Source: Deltaproteobacteria bacterium (GTDB lineage: Bacteria > Desulfobacterota > GWC2-55-46). From it: 10,547 bases of DNA. Made by a program: the position numbers and the translations under genes. How positions within the stretch are numbered: the stretch's first letter is position 1; each line of letters opens with the position of its first letter. The stretch lies in NCBI GenBank assembly GCA_016219075.1, contig JACRCJ010000277.1, positions 1 to 10,547 of the forward strand, written 5' to 3'. Below are positions 1 through 5,394 of the stretch, piece after piece. A model generated the notes under the pieces. That model was not told the origin of the DNA. It made no database searches and saw nothing but the letters and a program-made list of their open reading frames with translations.

Positions 1-1
1 C

Positions 2-325
2 AGAAGCAGCTATGTCTTTACAAGCGAGGCCGGCACGAAGATTTTAAGAAGGAATCTCCTCAGGGCGTTTTACAACGTTGTGGATCGCGCCAAGATAGAG
101 GACTTCAGATTCCATGACCTCAGGCATACCTTTGCCACAAGGCTTGCTCAGGCCGGTGTAGACCTCTACAAGATAGCGAAGCTTCTGGGGCATAAGGATA
201 TCAAAATGACGCAGAGGTATTCGCATCATTATCCTGAGAGCTTGAGGGATGGGGTAGAGGTGCTGGATAAAGTTGCAACAGTTTTGCAACAGTCCAATGA
301 GAAAGGGGCTACGCTTAACGCGTAA
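2..325 (+). CDS. Tyrosine recombinase/phage-type integrase, C-terminal part (5'-truncated by window edge)
   Basis: This is the catalytic C-terminus of a tyrosine site-specific recombinase, the enzyme class that integrates and excises phages and genomic islands through a covalent 3'-phosphotyrosine intermediate. The reading frame is open from base 2, so the gene starts left of the window. A GTG at 80 is in frame but lies inside the domain and is not a credible start. Visible motifs are HDLRHTFAT (the H-x-x-R box with the second catalytic arginine), LLGHKDIKMTQRY (the third-box histidine followed by the tyrosine nucleophile in RYSHH), and a short polar tail ending VLQQSNEKGATLNA. The catalytic residues present are intact, so nothing here indicates decay. 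The stop codon is 14 bases from the 3' end of a convergent tRNA-Ala gene, which is the usual place for the integrase of an element inserted at a tRNA. Its substrate site is therefore probably the tRNA 3' end (inference). XerC/XerD is less likely because of the tail and the tRNA context. Confidence 0.93.
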   Translation, partial: RSSYVFTSEAGTKILRRNLLRAFYNVVDRAKIEDFRFHDLRHTFATRLAQAGVDLYKIAKLLGHKDIKMTQRYSHHYPESLRDGVEVLDKVATVLQQSNEKGATLNA

Positions 326-338
326 CCCCTTGATTTTT
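303..338 (+). terminator. Intrinsic terminator overlapping the integrase stop codon
   Basis: A stem of 303-314 (AAGGGGCTACGC) pairs with 320-331 (GCGTAACCCCTT) around a five-base loop. It has eleven pairs and one C/A mismatch. It is followed after two bases by TTTTT (334-338). The integrase stop codon (323-325) lies in the 3' arm. Read from the other strand, the hairpin is followed only by TTTCTC, so it could also act weakly as a terminator for the tRNA transcript. Confidence 0.7.
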
Positions 339-339
339 C

Positions 340-415
340 TGGTGGAGCAGAGGGGGATCGAACCCCTGACCTCAAGACTGCCAGCCTTGCGCTCTCCCAA
401 CTGAGCTACTGCCCC
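340..415 (-). tRNA. tRNA-Ala (anticodon GGC), CCA encoded
   Basis: Read on the minus strand, 415 to 340 folds as a complete 76-base tRNA. The acceptor is GGGGCAG paired with CTGCTCC, the D arm is GCTC/GAGC, the anticodon stem is CAAGG/TCTTG with loop CTGGCAG, the variable loop is AGGTC, and the T arm is AGGGG/CCCCT with loop TTCGATC. The discriminator base is A and CCA is encoded. Anticodon GGC reads alanine codon GCC. The acceptor contains the G3:U70 wobble pair, the main identity element of alanine tRNAs, which supports the call independently. It is transcribed leftward toward the integrase, and its 3' end is the likely attachment site of that element. Confidence 0.97.
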
Positions 416-478
416 GTTTGATCTGTTTTCAGCCGCGTGATCCCAAAAAACAGCCCCCGCGCGACGACAAGACATATA

Positions 479-508
479 TTAATATCAAAAGAGCGAATGT
501 ATTGTCAA
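479..508 (-). promoter_or_regulatory. Probable sigma-70 promoter for tRNA-Ala
   Basis: On the minus strand a perfect TTGACA (plus-strand 503-508) is followed 18 bases later by TATTAA (479-484). Spacings of 16 or 17 give the alternatives GATATT or ATATTA. The promoter points to the tRNA, leaving a leader of roughly 55-60 bases that would be trimmed by RNase P. The -35 is strong and the -10 is approximate. Confidence 0.6.
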
Positions 509-531
509 TCTAAAATTTATGAATAGTGCGG

Positions 532-560
532 TTGACAAGGGTTTTGTTTAGTGTTAAAGT
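532..560 (+). promoter_or_regulatory. Probable sigma-70 promoter for the HU gene
   Basis: A perfect -35 TTGACA (532-537) is followed after 17 bases by TAAAGT (555-560), a four-of-six match to the -10 consensus. Transcription would start near 567, giving a leader of about 150 bases before the HU start codon. Confidence 0.6.
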
Positions 561-650
561 CCAAAATATTTTTTTGGAATAGTCTTTTTTTAGCTTGCAA
601 ATACTGGAAAAAAATTGTATGAATAAGTAACTTAAAATTAAGATTTGTTC

Positions 651-677
651 TTTTAACGCGCCATCCGGAGCGTAAAA
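651..677 (+). other. Small hairpin in the HU mRNA leader
   Basis: TTTTAACGC (651-659) can pair with GCGTAAAA (670-677) with one bulged A, around the loop GCCATCCGGA. It lies 30 bases upstream of the Shine-Dalgarno. There is no T run after it, so it is not a terminator. Any role in mRNA stability or translation is speculation. Confidence 0.35.
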
Positions 678-717
678 GGACATGTTTTAAATTTTTAAAA
701 AAACACAGGAGGTCCAG

Positions 718-1002
718 ATGGCTAAGGCATTAACGAAGTCCCAGATTGCGGATCAGATCGCGACGAAAACAGGTGTTACAAAAAAACTTGCCGGTGAGAT
801 GCTCAACCTGCTTGCGCAGCTCGCATACAAAAACGCTAAGAACTCCTTCACGCTCCCCGGGATCGGAAAGCTCGTTCTCGTAAAGAGGAAAGCAAGGATG
901 GGCAGGAACCCCCAGACCGGCGCGGCTATCAAGATACCCGCCAAGAAGGTCGTTAAGTTCAGGGTCGCCAAGGCCTGCAAGGACGCCGTACTCGGCGCAT
1001 AG
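718..1002 (+). CDS. HU-family DNA-binding protein
   Basis: This 94-residue HU/IHF-family nucleoid protein would bind and bend DNA as a dimer and compact the chromosome. The N-terminal helical dimerisation part (about residues 1-45, starting MAKALTKSQIADQIA) is followed by the beta-arm DNA-binding region. The family signature is visible as RMGRNPQTGAAIKIPAKK near residues 60-77, including the arm-tip GRNPQTG with the proline that intercalates between base pairs in HU/IHF structures. Length is normal for the family (about 90-100). The start is fixed by a consensus AGGAGGT at 707-713, four bases before the ATG. It is a single gene with its own promoter upstream and no partner in the same direction before the terminator at 1175-1209. 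HU versus an IHF-like paralogue cannot be settled from one sequence, so no gene symbol is given. Confidence 0.93.
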   Translation: MAKALTKSQIADQIATKTGVTKKLAGEMLNLLAQLAYKNAKNSFTLPGIGKLVLVKRKARMGRNPQTGAAIKIPAKKVVKFRVAKACKDAVLGA

Positions 1003-1174
1003 TAGCCTTTACAAACCGATCTCTTAATTTTCTGTAGCGTTTAAATCGCCGGAAGTTCGGGTGTCGTGCAGTTTTTAAGGGATTTACCTCAGATACCCCG
1101 CGGGTTTCAGCGGGGAGGGGGCATTGTCCCGGAAATATCAGAATATTTAGGTATCACATTGTTTAAAGGTCGAC
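1003..1174. other. Gene-free structured stretch: HU 3' UTR or small RNA
   Basis: No credible open reading frame lies here. Two hairpins precede the terminator: CCCCGC (1096-1101) with GCGGGG (1110-1115), and AAATAT (1133-1138) with ATATTT (1143-1148) around a CAGA loop. The stretch is either a long 3' untranslated region of the HU mRNA or an independent small RNA that ends at 1209. I found no convincing internal promoter, which slightly favours the first view. Confidence 0.4.
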
Positions 1175-1209
1175 GCCCCGGTAAGCTTCATGTTACCGGG
1201 GCTTTTTTT
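1175..1209 (+). terminator. Strong intrinsic terminator upstream of nrdR
   Basis: A perfect ten-pair stem, GCCCCGGTAA (1175-1184) with TTACCGGGGC (1193-1202), encloses an eight-base loop and is followed directly by seven Ts (1203-1209). This is a textbook rho-independent terminator. It separates the HU transcript from the nrdR-rib operon. Confidence 0.9.
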
Positions 1210-1256
1210 GTTCTTTTTCCATTGTGAGCCCCGTCCCGGTACTCTCTTAAAAAACC

Positions 1257-1285
1257 TTGTTTTTTACTCACTTCTCTTGTATATT
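1257..1285 (+). promoter_or_regulatory. Probable promoter of nrdR and the rib operon, predicting a leaderless mRNA
   Basis: TTGTTT (1257-1262) and TATATT (1280-1285, five of six bases of the -10 consensus) are separated by exactly 17 bases. The predicted transcription start falls at about 1291-1293, on the nrdR ATG at 1292. This fits the absence of any Shine-Dalgarno-like sequence before that ATG. Confidence 0.55.
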
Positions 1286-1291
1286 TGCCTT

Positions 1292-1756
1292 ATGAGATGT
1301 CCTTTTTGCGCTTATCTCGAAGATAAAGTCATAGATTCAAGGCTCTCCCAGGACGGCGTCACCACCCGAAGGAGAAGGGAGTGCCTCAAGTGCTCCAAGA
1401 GGTTCACCACCTACGAGCGGGTCGAGGAGACGCTGCCGCTTATCGTCAAGAAGGACGGCACCAGGGAGCCCTTCGACAGGACGAAGATAAAGGGCGGTCT
1501 GATGAAGGCCTGTGAAAAGAGGCCGGTCTCAATGCAGGCCATCGATACGGCGGTTGACAAGCTTGAGATGAAGTTCCTCGACAGCGGAGAGCGCGAGATC
1601 CCGTCTTCGGCCATAGGGGAGGCGGTCATGGAGGAGCTTAAAGGGCTCGACGAGGTAGCCTATGTCAGGTTCGCCTCCGTTTACAGGGAGTTCAGGGACA
1701 TAAACGAGTTTATGACGGAGCTCAAAGACCTGCTTGAAGTAAAGAAGCGGGGTTAA
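1292..1756 (+). CDS. nrdR: Transcriptional repressor NrdR
   Basis: NrdR is the zinc-ribbon/ATP-cone repressor of ribonucleotide reductase genes. It senses nucleotides through its cone and binds paired NrdR boxes. The 154-residue length is normal. The N-terminal zinc ribbon shows MRCPFC (C3, C6) and CLKC (C31, C34), with the basic stretch TTRRRREC characteristic of the family. The ATP-cone runs from about residue 49 to 139 (LPLIVKKDGTREPFDRTKI to the VYREFRDINEF end). The frame is open back to an ATG at 1190, but that codon lies in the terminator loop and would add a non-conserved hydrophobic leader, so the family-typical MRCPFC start at 1292 is chosen. No Shine-Dalgarno precedes it and the -10 element is six bases upstream, so the mRNA is probably leaderless. 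It is the first gene of a run with ribD three bases downstream, a common bacterial arrangement. No NrdR box was recognised in the window. Confidence 0.96.
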   Translation: MRCPFCAYLEDKVIDSRLSQDGVTTRRRRECLKCSKRFTTYERVEETLPLIVKKDGTREPFDRTKIKGGLMKACEKRPVSMQAIDTAVDKLEMKFLDSGEREIPSSAIGEAVMEELKGLDEVAYVRFASVYREFRDINEFMTELKDLLEVKKRG

Positions 1757-1759
1757 GCG

Positions 1760-2839
1760 ATGGACCATGAAAGGTTCATGCGCCTGGCCCTTAAGCTTGC
1801 CGCCAGAGGAGCCGGGAAGACCAGCCCCAACCCGGCCGTAGGCTCGGTAATAGTAAAAAACGGTCGTGTGATCGCCGAAGGGTACCACAAAAAGGCAGGC
1901 GGTCCGCACGCCGAGGCCGCCGCTCTCGCCACCCTTAAAAACGGCGCGAAGGACGCAACCCTGTATGTGACACTTGAGCCGTGCTGTCATTTTGGAAGGA
2001 CCCCTCCATGCACGGACGCAATCATAAACTCAGGCATAAAAAAAGTAGTCATAGGTACCGTTGACCCGAACCCCAAAGTCTCGGGCAAAGGGATAAGTCT
2101 GTTGAAGGCGGCAGGGGTTCTTGTCGCCTCGGGCGTGCTTGAGCGTGAGTGCCGGAAGCTGAACGAGGCCTATAACAGGTATATGACCGGCAAAGTCCCG
2201 TTCGTCACTTTGAAGCTCGCCCAGACCCTTGACGCGAGGACGGCCGCCGCCGGGGGCGAATCGAAGTGGATAACCGGAGAGGCTTCAAGGGCCCTGGTCC
2301 ACAGGATGCGCTCCAGGGCTGACGCCGTGATGGTCGGAAGCTCTACAGTACTGAAAGACGACCCCATGCTCAACGTAAGGCATGTGGGCGGGAAGAACCC
2401 CCTGAAGGTCGTCCTTGACAGCACGCTTAAGACCCCGTTGACGGCGCGGGTCTTCAAGGGGGGCGGACTTCTTATATTCACCACCCGCGCGGCCCTCCCC
2501 TCAAAGATAAGAAAGGCCGTCTCAGCCGGGGCGGAGGTCATCGTCGTTCCGGCGTCGAAAGACGGGATTGACCTCAAGCGGGTCTTGAGGGAGCTTAAGA
2601 AAAGGGAAGTGGTAAGCGTCCTGGCAGAGGCCGGGGGGACCCTTGCGGCCTCGTTATTAAGGGGTGGGCTGGTCGATAAGTTAAGCGTATTCATCTCCCC
2701 CACGGTGATAGGCTCGGAGGGATTTCCGGCCGTTGGGCCCCTTGGCGTAAAGATGCTGAAAGACGCCCTGAGGCTAACGGATACGACCGTAAAGAGGGCC
2801 GGAACGGATATCCTTGTGGAAGGGTATGTGAGGAAGTAA
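1760..2839 (+). CDS. ribD: Bifunctional riboflavin biosynthesis deaminase/reductase RibD
   Basis: RibD carries out the second and third steps of the GTP branch of riboflavin synthesis. It deaminates the pyrimidine released by GTP cyclohydrolase II, then reduces the ribose side chain with NADPH. It is cytosolic and 359 residues long, the usual size for the fused enzyme. The N-terminal zinc deaminase (about 1-145) has the HAE motif at H50 and E52 and the PCC...PPC motif with C75 and C84, which bind the catalytic zinc. The C-terminal reductase (about 146-359) begins at PFVTLKLAQTLDARTA and includes SKWITGEASRALVHRMR and the VMVGSSTVLKDDPMLNVR segment typical of RibD/RibG. Both active sites look complete. 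The ATG lies three bases after the nrdR stop, with GGGG at 1749-1752 as a weak ribosome binding site inside nrdR, so the two genes are probably translationally linked. Confidence 0.97.
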   Translation: MDHERFMRLALKLAARGAGKTSPNPAVGSVIVKNGRVIAEGYHKKAGGPHAEAAALATLKNGAKDATLYVTLEPCCHFGRTPPCTDAIINSGIKKVVIGTVDPNPKVSGKGISLLKAAGVLVASGVLERECRKLNEAYNRYMTGKVPFVTLKLAQTLDARTAAAGGESKWITGEASRALVHRMRSRADAVMVGSSTVLKDDPMLNVRHVGGKNPLKVVLDSTLKTPLTARVFKGGGLLIFTTRAALPSKIRKAVSAGAEVIVVPASKDGIDLKRVLRELKKREVVSVLAEAGGTLAASLLRGGLVDKLSVFISPTVIGSEGFPAVGPLGVKMLKDALRLTDTTVKRAGTDILVEGYVRK

Positions 2840-2842
2840 ACT

Positions 2843-2854
2843 GCCTATATAGGC
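2843..2854. repeat. Perfect 12-base palindrome between ribD and ribE
   Basis: GCCTATATAGGC reads the same on both strands. It lies in the 35-base ribD-ribE gap, just before the ribE ribosome binding site (GGAGAG at 2860-2865). As RNA it could form only a very tight short stem. As DNA it could be a dimeric-protein site. Chance is a fair alternative. Confidence 0.5.
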
Positions 2855-2874
2855 TTAACGGAGAGCTTGCATAT

Positions 2875-3519
2875 ATGTTTACGGGTATAATAGAGGGCTT
2901 AGGCACCGTAAAATCTATTGAAAAAAGAGGCGTATTTGGTAGAATAAAGGTTGCCACTACCCTGGGCCTTGAAGGCGTCAGGCCCGGCGACTCTATCGCC
3001 GTTGACGGGGCGTGCCTTACCGTTACGGAGGTCTCGAAGGGGACTTTCACGGCGGACTTGAGCGATGAGACTTTACGGGTCACGACATTGGGAGGCCTCG
3101 GCGCTGGTGACAGTGTGAACCTTGAGCTTGCGCTCACCTTTTCAAAGCCGCTCGGAGGACATCTTGTAACCGGCCACATAGACGGGGTCGGCACCATCAG
3201 GCGCAGGGTCAAGAAGGGCGACTCCATGGACCTTGAGGTCGCGCTCCCGGAGGGGCTTGGGTCACAGGTCGTCAAAAAAGGCTCGGTGGCCATAGACGGC
3301 ATCAGTCTCACGGTAGCCGATGTGACTCCTGACGGCGTCAGTATCGCCGTAATCCCGCACACCTTGAAGAAGACCACTTTGATATCGAAGCCCGAGGGGG
3401 CCCGGATCAACATCGAGACCGACATAATAGGCAAGTATGTCGAGAAGTATTTTTTATCCGCCAAAAAAGGCGTAACCGAAGGGTTCCTTGAGGAGCACGG
3501 CTTCTTCAAGAAGAGATAG
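2875..3519 (+). CDS. ribE: Riboflavin synthase (alpha subunit type)
   Basis: This enzyme catalyses the last step of riboflavin synthesis, the dismutation of two 6,7-dimethyl-8-ribityllumazine molecules into riboflavin and the pyrimidine that RibH reuses. It is 214 residues, the normal length for the trimeric alpha-type enzyme. The sequence shows the expected two tandem lumazine-binding domains. The first (about 1-97) begins with the MFTGI N-terminus that is part of the active site and contains IAVDGACLTV. The second (about 98-200) contains GHLVTGHIDGVG at its start, VAIDGISLTV, and NIETDIIGKYVEK at its end. GGAGAG at 2860-2865 lies nine bases before the ATG and fixes the start. It is third in the nrdR-ribD-ribE-ribBA run, 35 bases after ribD and 11 before ribBA. 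In E. coli naming the same enzyme is ribE (ribC in older usage). Confidence 0.97.
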   Translation: MFTGIIEGLGTVKSIEKRGVFGRIKVATTLGLEGVRPGDSIAVDGACLTVTEVSKGTFTADLSDETLRVTTLGGLGAGDSVNLELALTFSKPLGGHLVTGHIDGVGTIRRRVKKGDSMDLEVALPEGLGSQVVKKGSVAIDGISLTVADVTPDGVSIAVIPHTLKKTTLISKPEGARINIETDIIGKYVEKYFLSAKKGVTEGFLEEHGFFKKR

Positions 3520-3530
3520 CGGGGCATATC

Positions 3531-4769
3531 GTGTCAATAAAAAGAATAGAAGCGGCGCTTAAAGTCATAAGGGACGGAGGGGTCGTTATCCTTGTCGACG
3601 ACGAGGACAGGGAGAACGAAGGGGACTTCTGCATGGCCGCCGAGAAGGCTACCCCCGAGTCGATAAACTTCATGGCCAGGTACGGCAGGGGGCTCATATG
3701 CGTAACGCTCACCGAAGAGAGAGCCGATGAGCTTGACCTCAAGCCCATGGTCGACGACAACACCTCCCTTTACAGGACGGCCTTTACGGTGTCGATAGAC
3801 GCCAGGAAGGGCGTTACAACGGGGATCTCGGCCTCGGACAGGGCGGCTACGATCCTTGCCACCGTAAAAGACGACGCAAGGCCGGAAGACCTCGCCCGGC
3901 CCGGCCATATCTTCCCGTTGAGGGCCAGAAGAGGCGGCGTGCTTGTCAGGACCGGGCAGACCGAAGGGTCCGTAGACCTCTCCAGGCTTGCCGGGTTGAA
4001 GCCCGCCGGGGTCATCTGCGAGATAATGAACGAGGACGGGAGCATGGCCCGGATGCCCGACCTCGAGGTCATCGCCAAAGAGCACGGCTTGATGATCGTC
4101 ACCATAGCGGACATCATAGAGTACAGGCTCAAAAAGGACCGCCTCGTGAAAAGGGCCGCCGAGGCTACAGTGCCGTCGCGGTTCGGCGGGGAGTTCAGGG
4201 CCATAGCCTACACGAACGAAGTCGACGCCAACGAGCACCTGGCTTTGGTAAAGGGCGAGATAAACCCGGAGGAGCCGATCCTCGTCAGGGTCCATTCGGA
4301 GTGCCTCACCGGGGATGTCTTCGGCTCCGAGAGGTGCGACTGCGGCGAGCAGCTCAAGGGCTCTATGAAGATGATAGAGAAAGAGGGCAAGGGAGTGCTT
4401 CTCTACATGCACCAGGAAGGCAGGGGCATCGGTCTTGTGAACAAACTCAAGGCCTACACCCTTCAGGACACCGGCCTTGATACCGTCGAGGCCAACGAGA
4501 AGCTCGGCTTCAAGGCCGATCTCAGGGACTACGGGATCGGCGCGCAGATACTCGTAGACCTCGGCGTAAGAAAGATGCGCATAATGACGAACAACCCGAA
4601 AAAGATAGTCGGGCTCGAGGGCTACGGGCTTGAGATAACCGACAGGGTGCCTATCGAGACTCCGCCCCACAGCAGGAACGTAAAGTACCTGAAAGTAAAA
4701 AAGGAGAAGATGGGCCATCTCCTTACGAACCTCGATGACTTCGATGATAACGAGGCGGGCAGCAAGTAG
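3531..4769 (+). CDS. ribBA: Bifunctional 3,4-dihydroxy-2-butanone-4-phosphate synthase / GTP cyclohydrolase II
   Basis: RibBA performs both entry reactions of the riboflavin pathway: ribulose 5-phosphate to the four-carbon butanone phosphate, and GTP to the ribosylamino-pyrimidine. It has 412 residues, typical of the fusion. The RibB domain (about 1-200) shows DDEDRENEGDF (23-33), the acidic Mg-binding loop, TTGISASDRAATI (97-109), and RPGHIFPL with H126. The RibA domain (about 207-400) shows VHSECLTGDVFGSERCDCGEQ with zinc ligands C258, C269 and C271, HQEGRGIGL (294-302), LRDYGIGAQIL (331-341), and TNNPKK (353-358), and it ends with the conserved KMGHLL. Both halves look catalytically complete, unlike some actinobacterial or paralogous copies with one dead half. 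The GTG start follows ribE by 11 bases, with GGGG at 3521-3524 as a modest ribosome binding site. It is followed three bases after the stop by a terminator-like hairpin. Confidence 0.97.
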   Translation: MSIKRIEAALKVIRDGGVVILVDDEDRENEGDFCMAAEKATPESINFMARYGRGLICVTLTEERADELDLKPMVDDNTSLYRTAFTVSIDARKGVTTGISASDRAATILATVKDDARPEDLARPGHIFPLRARRGGVLVRTGQTEGSVDLSRLAGLKPAGVICEIMNEDGSMARMPDLEVIAKEHGLMIVTIADIIEYRLKKDRLVKRAAEATVPSRFGGEFRAIAYTNEVDANEHLALVKGEINPEEPILVRVHSECLTGDVFGSERCDCGEQLKGSMKMIEKEGKGVLLYMHQEGRGIGLVNKLKAYTLQDTGLDTVEANEKLGFKADLRDYGIGAQILVDLGVRKMRIMTNNPKKIVGLEGYGLEITDRVPIETPPHSRNVKYLKVKKEKMGHLLTNLDDFDDNEAGSK

Positions 4770-4772
4770 CCG

Positions 4773-4816
4773 CCGCTTCAGGCGCGTGGGCGTCAAGGAA
4801 GCCTGAAGCGGTTTTT
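4773..4816 (+). terminator. Terminator-like hairpin between ribBA and ribH
   Basis: A perfect eleven-pair stem, CCGCTTCAGGC (4773-4783) with GCCTGAAGCGG (4801-4811), encloses a 17-base loop and is followed directly by TTTTT (4812-4816). It begins three bases after the ribBA stop. No clear promoter was seen between it and ribH, so it is more likely a partial terminator or an mRNA-processing/stability hairpin than an operon end. Confidence 0.75.
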
Positions 4817-4851
4817 GCCGGACACAATACTTCTCTTAAGGAGACCAGTCT

Positions 4852-5328
4852 ATGCCAAAGGTAATCGAGGGCAACTTAAGCGCCAAGGGACTCAAGACCG
4901 CCGTAGTCGTAAGCAGGTTCAATGACTTCATAGGCGAAAGGCTCCTCGACGGCGCCGTGGACACGCTTTTACGCAGCGGCGCCTCTGACGCCGACATCGA
5001 GGTCGTGAAGGTCCCGGGCTCGTTCGAGATGCCCGTGATAGCGAAGACGCTGGCCAAAAGCGGCAATTACGACGCGATCATCTGCGTGGGGTGCGTGATC
5101 CGGGGCTCCACCCCGCACTTCGATTACGTGGCCGGCGAGGCCGCCAAGGGGATAGCCAGGGTCGCCCTTGACTACGAATGCCCGGTCTCTTTCGGAGTGA
5201 TAACGGCCGACAACCTCGAGCAGGCGATAGAGAGGGCCGGGACCAAATCAGGCAACAAGGGCAGAGACGCCGCGTTGACGGCCATAGAGATGGCGAACCT
5301 CATAAAGACCCTCGGCAAGAAGAGATAG
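4852..5328 (+). CDS. ribH: 6,7-dimethyl-8-ribityllumazine synthase
   Basis: RibH condenses the RibB product (butanone phosphate) with the RibD-branch pyrimidine to give the lumazine that RibE converts to riboflavin. It usually forms pentamers or 60-subunit icosahedral shells. At 158 residues its length is normal. Motifs are SRFN (21-24), where F23 would stack on the substrate ring, VPGSFEMP (54-61), GCVIRGSTPHFDYV (80-93) with the catalytic histidine H89, and NLEQAIERAGTKSGNKG (121-137) with R128 in the phosphate-binding position. The start is supported by AAGGAG (4838-4843), eight bases before the ATG. It lies downstream of a terminator-like hairpin, so it may be expressed below the level of the upstream rib genes, or it may depend on readthrough. 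nusB follows after 66 bases. Confidence 0.97.
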   Translation: MPKVIEGNLSAKGLKTAVVVSRFNDFIGERLLDGAVDTLLRSGASDADIEVVKVPGSFEMPVIAKTLAKSGNYDAIICVGCVIRGSTPHFDYVAGEAAKGIARVALDYECPVSFGVITADNLEQAIERAGTKSGNKGRDAALTAIEMANLIKTLGKKR

Positions 5329-5394
5329 ACTCTTTCCTGCCGTAATAACGAAGGGCTTCAGACGCTTAAAAAAAGAACAGGCGCCGGAAAAAAG

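Larger units (their letters stand above)
416..717. other. AT-rich intergenic region with divergent promoters
   Basis: This 302-base spacer between the tRNA-Ala 5' end and the HU gene has no credible protein gene. It holds the leftward tRNA promoter (479-508), the rightward HU promoter (532-560), a small hairpin in the HU leader (651-677), and the HU ribosome binding site AGGAGGT (707-713). Beyond a short GC-rich patch at 455-463 it is much more AT-rich than the genes on its right. I see nothing else in it. Confidence 0.7.

Noticed and set aside
44..475. Minus-strand 143-residue ORF containing AVAQLGER and SIPLCSTR
   Set aside because: This is the well-known false peptide produced by translating a tRNA gene (here tRNA-Ala at 340-415); the rest is antisense to the integrase.
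1124..1149. Internal promoter (TTGTCC with an AT-rich -10) for a small RNA after HU
   Set aside because: The -10 candidate at proper spacing matches the consensus poorly; not enough to claim.
1190..1291. N-terminal extension of nrdR from an ATG at 1190
   Set aside because: The ATG lies in a terminator loop, the extra residues are hydrophobic and not family-like, and NrdR proteins start at the MRCPFC zinc motif.
2691..3527. Minus-strand 278-residue ORF opposite ribE
   Set aside because: Antisense shadow of ribE with low-complexity Ser/Pro/Thr composition and no recognisable family.
3534..4796. Minus-strand 420-residue ORF opposite ribBA
   Set aside because: Long antisense ORF caused by the codon bias of a GC-rich gene; no recognisable domain and complete overlap with a clear ribBA.
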